Source of the DNA: Seminavis robusta
Lineage: Eukaryota; Bacillariophyta; Bacillariophyceae; Naviculales; Naviculaceae
Length of the DNA stretch: 64,000 nt
Assembly (NCBI GenBank): GCA_903772945.1
Contig: CAICTM010000230.1
Span: 24,370 to 88,369, forward strand
Direction: 5' to 3'
Every line of letters starts with the position of its first letter. Positions within the stretch are counted from its first letter, which is position 1. Below are positions 54,580 through 64,000 of this stretch, one piece after another. Below the pieces are notes generated by a model. That model was not told where the DNA came from. It saw only the letters and a program-made list of their open reading frames with translations, and did no database searches. A program made the position numbers and the translations under genes.

Positions 54580-56403
54580 ATGTCACTCAAAGACGACCTT
54601 GCTTACGCCTCCTCAGATGGAGAAGGGGAGGAGAACCGGAAGCCACCACCCATGAGCCAAGCCCGACAATTCTTCATTCCTACACCAAAATCCAGCTTCA
54701 ACAAGAACAGCACTGGTGACTCAAAGCAGAGCAAACGCAAGTTCACAGAGGCTTTTGGAGACACCTCGTTCTCTGACATTGTCTTCAACACTCTGACCAC
54801 AAAGAAGAAGGCCAAGCCCACTCTGGTTGCTCCATCCACGGACAATTCCTGGAAACACAACGCTGAAAAGAACAAAAACAAGGCAAAGAAGGCTCCAGTT
54901 GTCCTGAGGAAGACAAAGGTGGAGACTGTCAAGGAACACAACAGCAGCGACGATGACGATGAAGTGCAGATTGTGGCACCCCCAAGAACTATGTCAAAAA
55001 GGAGTCTCCGGTAATGTTGAAAGACATCAAAGATCCCAAGCAAGCGGCCCGTGTCAGGTTGGCTCTGGAGCAGTCATCTGACAGCGATGACAGCGACAGC
55101 GATGATAGCATTTTTGCCTCCAAGGAGTCCACGGCCATCTTCAATGCACTCCCTAAGAGTGGAAGAACCCGTCGGACATCAACAGCAGCAGAAGAGATCC
55201 GCCAAAAGACTCAGATTGCTATTCCGGGAACGGCCTGGCGTAATATGTTGGATGCTCAAGCTGGTACAGCCACACAAATCTCCCAAATGAAATCTACGGT
55301 GGCAAAGCTAACTGCAAGGGTTCTTTCGGAAATGAAGGAGCTCCATTCTGTTCTGCAGACGGTTCCGAAAGGAACTGCAAATGAGGTCATCAACAGCATC
55401 TAAGTCCTGGAGAGATCTTGGAGAAGGGCTTCGCAGTGTGACTATGTGTGTCGACCAGAGAATGGACAAGGTGGAGCAGAGGCTTGCCAGCAAAATTGAA
55501 GATTCCCAGTTGAAGCTAGAAGGAATGGAGACGAGAATTATGTCTAAGTTGAAGGACTCTACTACTGACTTAAAGCGGCACACAACGCAGAAGTGCGCTG
55601 CAGGGCCTAGTGATGGATCATCCTCTTCTTCGAAATCGACTGCAAGTGGAGGACGCCGTGACAGCTGGAGTCTCCCAACCAATGCTGGCTCGAACACCTC
55701 AACTGAGGTTGTTCTAGAACGTTTGGAGGCTCAGGATGGAATCCTCAACCACATGGACAGCCAAATTGACTGGCTACTCGAGATGGTCCAAGGTCTCCAA
55801 GCAAAGTGTCCGGACCATTCTACAATCAAGAAGAAGGGCAGTCCAGCAAGCACGGTGATCACCACAAGCTCTGATGGCACTGGTACTTACACCAGAAACC
55901 AGCGCATGCAAGAGGCTTTTGAAGGACGGCGTCACAGCAGTTCTGGCACTGGCAACAATACCCGCTATGTGAGCATGACAGTCAATCAGTACTCTAAGAG
56001 TGTGCCCAACGCCGGCGGCACACCCTCCCTGAAGACGGCACCAGCTCCATCTCCGGCCACAGCTCCGGCAAAGCCACCTAAAATTCAGTTCCAGCATGTT
56101 TCTGAAGTGATCCCATTCTCTCACGAACAGAACCACCGAGTTGGAGAGAAGCAAGCCACTATCCCTGCACGTGGCCCCTTCAAGGACCCTTATGCCCAGT
56201 TCAGCCAGAAGCAGAAGACTCCACAGTTCCACAATCCGTACAGGACCTCGGCAGCTAACAGCAATGCAAATCCACCTTCTTTTACTCAGCAGATGCCACC
56301 TCTTTCTCAAGCAAAAAGTGACCGCGATGGAACCAACTTTGGCAGTACTCAGTTTCACTCTCAGAATGAGAATAGTCCCCCTAATGGCCAAGTTGATGTT
56401 TGA
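54580..56403 (+). pseudogene. Coiled-coil, low-complexity protein gene with two frame breaks
   Basis: Three overlapping open frames cover one apparently continuous protein of about 607 aa. The first, 54580-55014 (starts MSLKDDLAYAS), is basic/Ser-rich. The second, about 54985-55403, holds an acidic Ser-Asp run and coiled coil. The third, 55381-56403, is coiled coil then a Pro/Gln/Ser-rich tail. Protein character switches from frame 1 to frame 3 at the C5 run 54979-54983 and back near 55395-55405. The two shifts cancel: the whole interval is a multiple of three. No domain recognised. It lies beside the Merlin transposase and could be host or element derived; sequencing indels are as likely as decay. 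Confidence 0.5.
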
Positions 56404-59011
56404 GCCCAGAATCACGCCCTTTCATCGATGGAAACTATTTTTTGGTTTTCTGACTACTGTAGAAACCATACAAGTCGGTCCCGAATTATCTCATGCCAAG
56501 TCTGGCTTTCCCAAGCTTTCTTGGCTGTTCCGAAGACCAAGCTCCTGAGAATACGAGCCAGTTGTTATGTGTTTGGTCGCGTAGTTAAATAACCTGTACT
56601 TAAAGTGAAGTTACAACGAAAACCACTCTAAACCCATCTAGTGTCCTGTACCGGCAAGACCATTTTGCTTCACACGACTCTTGGACTGAGCAGAAGTCAG
56701 TACCTGTTGTATGCTACGAAATCTGTCTAGTTCAACTTTCGGACCCAGCAATATGGATGCCATTAATCGGGCTGGATATAAGGGGGGAGGCACCCGTGAC
56801 AAGGTGGCTCTGTGCAGTCATTTCGGAAAATGGGGCAAGCCGTTGACTGCTTCGGCCGTTAACGGCCGTGCTTAATTACCGTGTATGTGATATACATATC
56901 TGTATGTTTTATTGCGCTGACATCACTAGGGACCTAAAGATCGTGAAATCGATTTCACAGGGTGTGGAAGTGATACGAGACCAAATCCGAAAAGGCCTGG
57001 TGGTCAATAATTCGTCAAACAAGATCAACGATTGTCCAAATTTGTGCCGCAAACTTGGAAGGGCCCGCGTTTTGGCTCCTTGCTCCACTCCTCTCTAGCT
57101 AGCTATAGAGAGAGGAGTGCTCTAGCTAGCTAGCTAGAGCACTGGCTGGGAAGCACGCGAACGTGTAACGTGTAGCATGTAGTTTCTATGCCAGAAGTGA
57201 AAAGTAGTTTATAAGTTCGTGTGGCCGGTGGCTGTGTTAGTACATGTATGCGGTATGCGAAGGTGGTCAGGCCTCAAAACCTCACAAGAAACGTAAACAG
57301 CTAATCAAAAACATACTCTACGTACATGTACTCACAGAGTAAGGAAGTGGCTGTGACAGGCCAAACAGGACAACATGACCTTCTTGGGAAGCGCCTGAAG
57401 CAGCCATCAAATAGCCATCAAATAGTCCTCACGAGTTCATCTGGATCAAAAGGTGAAGGGAGTATTGGCGGAGTACCGTACCGGTAGCTGTGGAGTTTGG
57501 AGTCCAAAGTCCAATAGCTGTCCAATGATCCTCCTCTCCTCCTGAGGGCTGGTCCTAACCGCATTCATGTGGTTCGTACGTACGCCGAGAAACACATTTA
57601 TTTCCATTTATTAATCGCGTATGTGGCTTCATTCTTAACCAGCATTCGCAGATACGTCATTCGCGAATACGCCGAACTCATCAGGGTTAGGGTGAAAGAT
57701 TCTGCCAAAACACAATCACCGTGCATCAGGAAAACTCGTGATAATTGTACATGATTGTTCTTTGATAGAATCTCGTTGGTTGCTACCGGCTGCCGAATGG
57801 CTACTAGTACATGTACTTCTTCTCACTTTTCAATGATTCGAGGACGTGCTCGAGATCTCACTTTTCGATTTTCGAAACTCGCTAGAGTTGGGGATAGCTA
57901 GTTTCGAGATAATGAGTTCTGATTGGTCCTACGCGAATTCCAAATCCATTCATCCTGCGAACCGCAGTTCCACTTTTTTACATAAACATTTTCTGCGGTT
58001 CGCCGTACGTGTGGATTTGGAGGTCCCCTTTCCGAATTCGGCAGTTATTTCGATTTGGCCTAGGTACGAACGTCATTTAAGCTGGATAGGACCAGTCCTG
58101 AGCCCTTTGAGCCAGTGGATGGAATTACATTCAGGCCAAAGAGAAGTGTTCGGGATTCGGGACGGCCTATGCTGCCCTAGCTCTGCCCATTCTCTTCTGC
58201 GCGACCATTCCAGGCCACAACGAAACAGTAGTACAAGCCATGGATAAGTCAACCAGAATCCTCGATTCTATGCATACCGCTATCTGTCACTGTCCACTGT
58301 CTACCGGTACTGTCCCAGGATTACGCTGGTACCGGTAAGGCTCCAAGCAAAAGATGAATTCTGTTCAAGCTCGCGCTTGGGTAAGCCTAACTACAACGAA
58401 AATGAAATAGTGAGCTGCCATTCTCGTGGCCTCTGGCTGGCCTTGTGTTGGCACTCTCGTCTCTTCTATTTTTATTATTTATTTGGCCTGGCTGCGATGC
58501 TCCCACGTGCAGGTACTACGGTCCCATGTCCCAACTTCTCATTACTAGCTATTGCAATAGCTATTGACTACTAGGTAGTATTGATGTGGGTGATCTCTTC
58601 TTGGCCTTGATTCTCACCATCGTTTTTCTTTAGAAAGGAGCTTCACAGCTTCACAGCTCTATTAAAACTGCAGCTGTGCTGAGATTCTGTGCCCATTCTG
58701 CCACATTTTGGTGCAACAAGCACTTAAAAGTCGTTTGTGAAAAGGCTATTACTAGTCTTCATGGTGCAGCAGTGACTATTGGAGGCCTTGAAGTACATTG
58801 AAGAGCTGTTCTCTTTGTGGTCGCCAAAAGCCTGCCTCGAGTAGGAGTGCTCAAGCTACTTTGCATGACTGACTGGACTCGTCACTCTCACGCCCTCACG
58901 ATTCTTGAGCGGTCAACAACGCCATTCGATTGATTGAACCGAGCTCTGCCTCCAATCCCATAATTTGTTGAAGCCAATCTCCCGACTCCATCATAGCATC
59001 CTACCATAGCC
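56404..59011. other. Gene-poor region with palindromes
   Basis: About 2.6 kb without convincing genes. It contains the double palindrome at 57086-57142 and scattered ACCGGT, GTACATGTAC and CTAGCTAG words. The last ~150 bp are the likely leader of the gene at 59012. Confidence 0.5.
57086..57142. repeat. Two adjoining palindromes
   Basis: CACTCCTCTCT (57086-57096) pairs with AGAGAGGAGTG (57109-57119). It overlaps a perfect 26-nt palindrome at 57117-57142 built on CTAGCTAGCTAG flanked by GTGCT and AGCAC. Together they could form a cruciform or two alternative hairpins. Confidence 0.88.
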
Positions 59012-59509
59012 ATGAATAAGACCGAGATGTTCTGCTGCCCCGCTGAAGAGACCGTGGAGTGCTGCTCCACCAAGGCTGCCGTTACCCTGGTCGGACTGAT
59101 TAAGGCTGAAACGACAAACGAACCGCAGCTTTCTTCTCCCGGAATTTGCCCTTTGTCAAAGAGAGGACCGTCCCCTATCGAGTTTAAACCCCATCAGCGA
59201 GATGTATGGGTTGACTGCAATGACGTCCCATGTGGCAGTCCCCCTCCACCCAAGAAACGCAAGCCCACGTCGTTTGAAGAGTTTGCCGCGCTGGCCTCCT
59301 TCTTGAAGCAAGAACGCGAAGTCCTCAAGGAATGCAAGGCAGACAAGATTAGCACATTCTATCAACGGAACGATTTCGACACAGGGATGGTGGCAGAATG
59401 GCGCAATAGTGGCAATCAGGTCTACTCCGGCATGCTCGAACGGATCCGACGCCTAGAAGACATGGAAGCCAAGTTTGGTTCTTGGGAGGAACACTTTGGT
59501 GGCCGCTAA
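59012..59509 (+). CDS. Hypothetical protein with nuclear-localisation-like motif
   Basis: Single exon, 165 aa. A Cys-rich start (FCCPAEETVECC) is followed by a Pro-rich segment ending in a basic cluster (PPPPKKRKP) resembling an SV40-type nuclear localisation signal. A charged, helical C-terminal half follows (FEEFAALASFLKQEREVLKE, MLERIRRLEDMEAKFGSW). No family recognised. Codon use and an intact frame support it as a real gene; a short AT-rich 3' region follows. Confidence 0.62.
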   Translation: MNKTEMFCCPAEETVECCSTKAAVTLVGLIKAETTNEPQLSSPGICPLSKRGPSPIEFKPHQRDVWVDCNDVPCGSPPPPKKRKPTSFEEFAALASFLKQEREVLKECKADKISTFYQRNDFDTGMVAEWRNSGNQVYSGMLERIRRLEDMEAKFGSWEEHFGGR

Positions 59510-60428
59510 TGTTGAAATCTGCGAAGTGTTTTGGTCCGCTTTGGGCCCTTCATCATTTGGTATCTTTCTTCTGGCTAGTGATGAGTGGTGAAAGTTGAAC
59601 CCGGTACATGTATCTGCGGTATGCCACAAAATACTAGTACGGGAACATTGGACGGTATTATATTAATTATTTATTAAATGAAACATTATTTCGATTCGTT
59701 TCGATTTCATTCAGCAGTTCATTTGCTAGCAAACTATGTCACTCGGTCCAACCATTGGTGGTGATATAGCTAAAGAAAATAGCAGCTGAAAAGGAAAAGC
59801 CACGGAAGCATCACCTCTGTACGTCTTAATAAAAAATATAATTCAGTACAGTAATTATTTCAATAAATCAGCTGCCGTATTTCCTTTTTGAAGGCTTTCT
59901 TTGGTCTTGTCCCTGCTAGCCTGTGCCAAAAACTTTCAATGTCTACCGGTTCCTATAAGGCGACCAGCAACGATTAAAGCTCAATTGATTGAGCCCAACT
60001 CTGAAGCAGACCCATTGCTCATTGATACCCAATTGGGAGAATCGAATCAAATTTTGATTGAATAATTAATTTTCGTACCTCGAATTTCGAGTCTTCTTCT
60101 TTCTTAAACGCAAGGATGCCTCACGTGACCAATAAAACTGTGCCTCACAAACTTTCCTTGCTTTTGGTTTGGGCACACCGGTACCCTAATCCAGTTGTAC
60201 CGTACTAGTAGTAATTCTACCACATGAATCGAATCTGAACTGCCAAAGCGTCAAGGTAACTAGCAAAGCGCTTGACGTTCCGGATTACTTGCTGGTTCAT
60301 GCGCATGCCATCATAATCCAGAGCCACCGTGCACCAAGAAGGCCAACCGAATAACGAAAACAGCAAAATAGCAAAACATCTCTAGTTGTGCATATAATAT
60401 TCTCTTGTTCCGTCTTTATCTGCCGGTA
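59510..60428. other. Intergenic region
   Basis: AT-rich, no gene. Contains TATTATATTAATTATTTATTAAATG (59656-59681) and ACCGGTACC/ACTAGTAGT words. Confidence 0.5.
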
Positions 60429-61433
60429 CTAAAGAAACCAAACTACACCAGCAGCTACTGCCACAACAGCCCACAAAACGGTATCACAACTTGGCAAGGC
60501 ACCATCACTTTCTTGAGGTGCATCAGTGGGAATCGGAACCGGTTGAGGAGGTGGGTCATCACTACTAATCAACTGGGCAAACAATGTGGTTACCGCAGCA
60601 CTGGCATCAAAGGAAGCTGAACTAGCAGTGTTTTGTCGGCCATGATTGTGCTTGATGACTGCTCCTTTTCGATCCTGTTGTACCTGCAGAATATACCAGT
60701 AGAGAGGCTGCTCATTGTCATAGAAATCTCTGTTACAAGATTGTTGGTTGAGATTAGAGACCTCCGCCAAAAAGTCCGTGTAGTCCGTGCTGGGAGTGTT
60801 TTGGTAACATGTAAAGGTATCATTGCCTCGTGGCCTCGACGAACATTTCTGGTTGAAGAAATGAGTCCAGGTAGCTGTTTCTGGGGCTTTGCTACCTGGC
60901 TGATATGGTCGGCATCCAAAAACAACCGAGTTGGCGTTTTCTTCTGCACCTGTGGAATACAGTTCACATGCCAATGGAACAGGATTGTTGATATCGAAGC
61001 TGGTAAATTCAACAGGGCCAAATTGGTACCAGTTTTCACAAGAGTAGGAATAACAACTGCCGTCCCAACCGCAAAACGCAGTGCCCTCCTCGGCTCCATC
61101 AGCAATACAAGGCTCTTCACTAAAGGATGTTTCATCCCTAGGAGTACCAGCAGACCAGTTAATGCAAGATATAAGCTCGCAGTTTCCAGAACTACTGGAA
61201 CAAAATTGACCTCCGGGACAGTCTGTGTTGACGGCGCAAGTAGGGGCCAAAGTTGGACGAGGAGTGGGGGGACCACTGGCCACAGGGGCAACGGTAACAT
61301 TACTGTCGAGAGGGGGAACCGTTAAGATGATGTCGGGATCGGTAACATTTTCGTCTTGCGCCCTTGCCAAGAGAATGATAGCTGCGGAGGCAACAACAAG
61401 GAATAGAGTTGACGAAGAAGAAACTAGCTTCAT
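60429..61433 (-). CDS. Secreted Cys-rich protein, probably GPI-anchored
   Basis: Single exon, 334 aa. A signal peptide (TLFLVVASAAIILLARAQ) is followed by a Val/Pro/Thr linker and a Cys-rich part starting CAVNTDCPGGQFCSSSSGNCE, then spaced pairs (CGWDGSCYSYSC, FGCRPYQPG, FNQKCSSRP, CYQNTPS, QQSCNRDFYD). It ends with a small-residue site and a hydrophobic tail (DGALPSC, then VLWAVVAVAAGVVWFL) with no charged residue after it, the pattern of a GPI-anchor signal. Several N-x-S/T sites suggest glycosylation. Likely cell-surface; family unknown. Confidence 0.72.
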   Translation of the reverse strand: MKLVSSSSTLFLVVASAAIILLARAQDENVTDPDIILTVPPLDSNVTVAPVASGPPTPRPTLAPTCAVNTDCPGGQFCSSSSGNCELISCINWSAGTPRDETSFSEEPCIADGAEEGTAFCGWDGSCYSYSCENWYQFGPVEFTSFDINNPVPLACELYSTGAEENANSVVFGCRPYQPGSKAPETATWTHFFNQKCSSRPRGNDTFTCYQNTPSTDYTDFLAEVSNLNQQSCNRDFYDNEQPLYWYILQVQQDRKGAVIKHNHGRQNTASSASFDASAAVTTLFAQLISSDDPPPQPVPIPTDAPQESDGALPSCDTVLWAVVAVAAGVVWFL

Positions 61434-62640
61434 TATGCCATGGTAGTGCTCCTTCTGACTCGAGTGCTTAGGCTTTTGACATGCAACAGTTAGTTCATCG
61501 TCATCTTCTACTGGCTAGCAGTGCTCATGCAATGCGGCAGTTGCATCCAAACAGACAAGAATTTTCGAATAAGCTTGCAGAGCCAGCAATTCCTTTGAGG
61601 TCCGCATCATGCCGGTATGTCCTTCCAAACCGCACCTCGCAGCGTTCAACAGAAGATGGCAAAGAATTGAAGAATTGAACCTCAACAGAAGATGCAATCG
61701 AACAAACAGGGAGATTGATCATTCTTGTCGGTGAGAACCCCAGGAACAACCATTTAATTAATACTCGAGTAAGCCTTATTTCACAACGTTTTGATGGAGT
61801 GACAACGAGGTTCAATGACATTGTGTGCACTGCAAATGCAGCTGCAGCCAGCTGGTACGGGGGGGACTATTCTCCCAGAGGGTCATTAGTCTGATGCTCC
61901 TGAAATTTTGCAGTTGGTGGAGTGTTGCTTTTTGCTTACTTTGCCCTACTCCGAGGGCTCCTTTTTCCCTTTTTTCACTGGCTAATCCAGCAAAGTATGA
62001 GCTGAAAGACGATGTTGGATGTACCAGTACTAGCTAGTACGTGCAAACGGTCTGGTATCAGCTGCTGGCCCATGGCCCAGTAGCTAATTTGACGTTGGAA
62101 GCATGTAAGAGAGACAAGTAAGTTGAGTTCAATACTAATCTGCTCTGGATTCTGGAACTCTGGACTCTGGAGTACTGTGCTAGCTAGATAGCTACTGAGC
62201 TAGTACTGTTGAAACTTGCTTGAAGGTTGAAAAGAAGAGCTGTAGAAAGTCGCAAATAACAGGGCTGAGGGGTGAACCAAGGGCAGTTCCACTTCCAACT
62301 ATGATAGGTAGGACCAGAGAACTGGCAGATGCGGCGCTGCAGCCACACTTGTGGCCAAGGGCAAGATGGGAGATGGGAGAGCGGTAGGTGAAGTTATCGA
62401 CCACTGGTTAACCTGGCAGCTCCTGGCCATAATGCCAGCGTCACGGCTCGCTAGTTATCTAGTTATCTACTCGGAGTAGTATTTTAATACCGGTAGCCAC
62501 TGTCAGTGTCGAGAGCACAAAGACTCGATAAGTCCCTGGTCCCTGTGGTACCGGTACCAGGATGCCAGCATTACAGAAAACCTTGAACATACTACTAGTA
62601 CTGGACCTCTGTGGAAACGTCATTTGTGGCAAAATACTTA
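61434..62640. other. Intergenic region
   Basis: No gene-like frame. CTAG/ACCGGTACC palindromes at 62025-62040, 62180-62205 and 62545-62560. It borders the GAGACGA array. Confidence 0.5.
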
Positions 62641-62954
62641 AGAGACGATACACCGAGGAATAGGAGACGATCGAAATGATTTAAGAGACGAAAACAATCG
62701 TCTAATATATTTAGGAGACGATTCAGTAGGAGACATTCCAATTAGGAGACGAAAATTTCGAAATAGGAGACGATCTGAAAGATTTAAGAGACGATACCAT
62801 ACAGTTTACATGGTACACTTAGGAGACGATCCGTTGAGAATAGGAGACGATCCGTTGAAAATAGGAGACGTTTTAAGAGGAGACAAAAGATTTAAGAGAC
62901 GATCCGTTTCGTCTCCTATTTTTAGGAGACGAAATCCATTAAATAGGAGACGAT
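62641..62954. repeat. Array of about 15 GAGACGA motifs, mostly ~21 bp apart
   Basis: Copies of A(A/G)GAGAC(G)A start at 62641, 62662, 62684, 62713, 62728, 62743, 62765, 62786, 62821, 62842, 62863, 62877, 62894, 62924 and 62945. They are often preceded by TTA or ATA and followed by TCCGTTGA-like words. Intervals of 21-22 bp dominate, others being 14-17 or 29-35. Two inverted copies (near 62697 and 62907-62918) exist; the second forms a 12-bp hairpin with the copy at 62923-62934. It is not coding. Confidence 0.85.
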
Positions 62955-62960
62955 CAAAAG

Positions 62961-63140
62961 ATTCCACTTTTAGGTCAAGTGGAGCTACTAGACTATAGCA
63001 AGATCATGTCAATATGGGTCTATAGAGGTTGTAAACCTCCCCTCCAGACTAGGATCCAGGCAAAGGCAATGGCCCTGGTTATACCAGAGAGGCCTGCTGC
63101 ATGTATCACAGACAGACCTACTTCCATCCAATTTACCCGG
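62961..63140 (+). repeat. Direct repeat, copy 1 (about 180 bp)
   Basis: Starts ATTCCACTTTTAGGTCAAGT and ends CCATCCAATTTACC. Identical to copy 2 at 63425-63607 for the first ~125 bp, then differs by small indels. It contains short inverted repeats (TCCACTT/AAGTGGA and GAGGTT/AACCTC). Confidence 0.93.
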
Positions 63141-63171
63141 GCGGGAGGGAAGGGAAAAAGGAAAATTGGTG

Positions 63172-63226
63172 TCGGGCGGCTGCAACTCTGGTTCAGAAAA
63201 AGTGAACCTGATTTGTAGCCGCCCGA
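63172..63226. other. Long near-perfect hairpin (24-bp stem, 7-nt loop)
   Basis: Arms 63172-63195 and 63203-63226 pair over 24 positions with two mismatches and one G.U; the outer ten base pairs (TCGGGCGGCT/AGCCGCCCGA) are perfect. It lies between the two direct repeats. It could be a small structured RNA or a remnant of an inverted-repeat element. Confidence 0.85.
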
Positions 63227-63424
63227 TTAGTAGTCCTTCTAGCTAGTCATCAACACCACATAGGCACACCACCTGTGCACCCGACACTTCGGTCCACCAC
63301 CTCATCCTTGGATGAGTGGCTCTCCCGGATTCCTGTCCGTCAGTCTCCCTTATGGTCGGCTCCCTGTTAACTCATACTCTCCGTTCTGTAGAATCTCTTC
63401 ATTCCCTGTCTGGGAAGGTGGGCG

Positions 63425-63607
63425 ATTCCACTTTTAGGTCAAGTGGAGCTACTAGACTATAGCAAGATCATGTCAATATGGGTCTATAGAGGTTGTAAAC
63501 CTCCCCTCCAGACTAGGATCCAGGCAAAGGCAATGGCCCTGGTTATACAGAGTAGGCCGTGCTGCATGTATCCACAGGACAGACCTACTTCCATCCAATT
63601 TACCCTC
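63425..63607 (+). repeat. Direct repeat, copy 2 (about 180 bp)
   Basis: Partner of copy 1, offset by 464 bp. The unit spanning hairpin plus one repeat could be a tandem satellite or the end of a larger mobile element that leaves the window. Confidence 0.93.
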
Positions 63608-64000
63608 CGTTGGAGCCAGACCCTCATGAATGACCATAGATATAATCCTCCGTGTCGGCCGGCCAAGGCGGCCAATTACGCCGCCGACTGCCCGGGAGGT
63701 GGCGAGCTTTGCGTGTTGGTGTTGTTGCGTGTGTCTAGGTTGTGTGCTTGTCCTCGCGCGTGTTCTTTTATGTCCCGTGGCGCGCGCTCTTGATATTTCG
63801 ACTTGTTGTAGAAAGTAGTCGTAGACAGTTCTTACTCCATGAGCTGGGTGATCTGCGCGAGTTGTTCTCCCCTTCAATCTTCCTCACCGCATATCTGACA
63901 TTGAGTTGCTCAGTTTCAATGGTTAGGATCCAAGAACAAATCCCATCACCATGGTCCACAGCCCTGCCCAACCATCTCCCAAGCCTCTCATTTCCACCAA
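63608..64000. other. Window end, no gene assigned
   Basis: Short frames on both strands overlap the direct repeat and show no recognisable domain. The sequence is probably part of a repeat or mobile element continuing past the window. Confidence 0.45.

Noticed and set aside
62641-62954. CRISPR-like array
   Set aside because: Repeats are only about 9 bp, spacing is irregular, spacers are not uniform, and this is eukaryotic DNA without cas genes.
62961-63607. Pair of LTRs
   Set aside because: The copies are only 464 bp apart with no room for gag/pol, and no TG...CA ends or primer-binding site were seen.

Overview
This window is nuclear DNA of a eukaryotic microalga, most likely a raphid pennate diatom (Seminavis robusta or a relative; the species is an inference). 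The main reasons are short spliceosomal introns (roughly 75-220 bp, GT-AG), alga-style signal peptides followed by an A-F plastid-targeting motif, secreted PT-repeat proteins, and a trio of choice-of-anchor-A/GDPH proteins of the kind reported from diatom adhesive trails. Intergenic DNA is littered with the palindromes CTAG and ACCGGT. One N gap and several 1-2 nt frame breaks inside otherwise conserved genes suggest a long-read assembly with residual indels.

Layout. 1.7-13.2 kb: two paralogous multi-pass membrane proteins of the vitamin-K-carboxylase/HTTM type in inverted orientation, enclosing an RTRAF/hCLE homologue with RGG tails and a MICAL-like flavin monooxygenase. 14.4-15.1 kb: a small NTF2/SnoaL-like protein. 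15.3-22.2 kb (minus strand): a gene of about 21 exons encoding a secreted protein with a Spondin_N domain, then two tandem PSI-like/subtilisin S8/P-domain modules and a hydrophobic C-terminal tail. The first S8 module keeps its catalytic residues; the second has lost Asp and His. It is head-to-head with a HIT-family hydrolase.

24.7-41.8 kb: three secreted choice-of-anchor-A + PT-repeat/Cys-rich + GDPH (VWD-like) proteins. A is on the plus strand; B and C are on the minus strand as a recent segmental duplication. Between A and B lie a glycine-zipper-like protein and an 8-TM protein. 44.2-52 kb: an SGNH-hydrolase-like secreted protein with an 8-nt microexon, a CNNM/DUF21 membrane protein, two small plastid/membrane proteins, and an isolated 5S rRNA gene. 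52.7-56.4 kb: a Merlin/IS1595-type transposase and a frame-broken coiled-coil gene. 59-61.4 kb: a small nuclear-looking protein and a Cys-rich, probably GPI-anchored cell-surface protein. 62.6-64 kb: repeat-rich DNA with an array of GAGACGA motifs spaced mostly about 21 bp apart, a 180-bp direct repeat and a near-perfect 24-bp-stem hairpin.

Functionally, 15-42 kb looks like an extracellular-matrix/adhesion neighbourhood: a surface convertase-like protease with a matrix-binding Spondin domain next to three modular adhesin-like proteins. A functional link between them is only an inference from proximity. All exon models come from reading splice signals and homology by eye; no search or RNA data were used.
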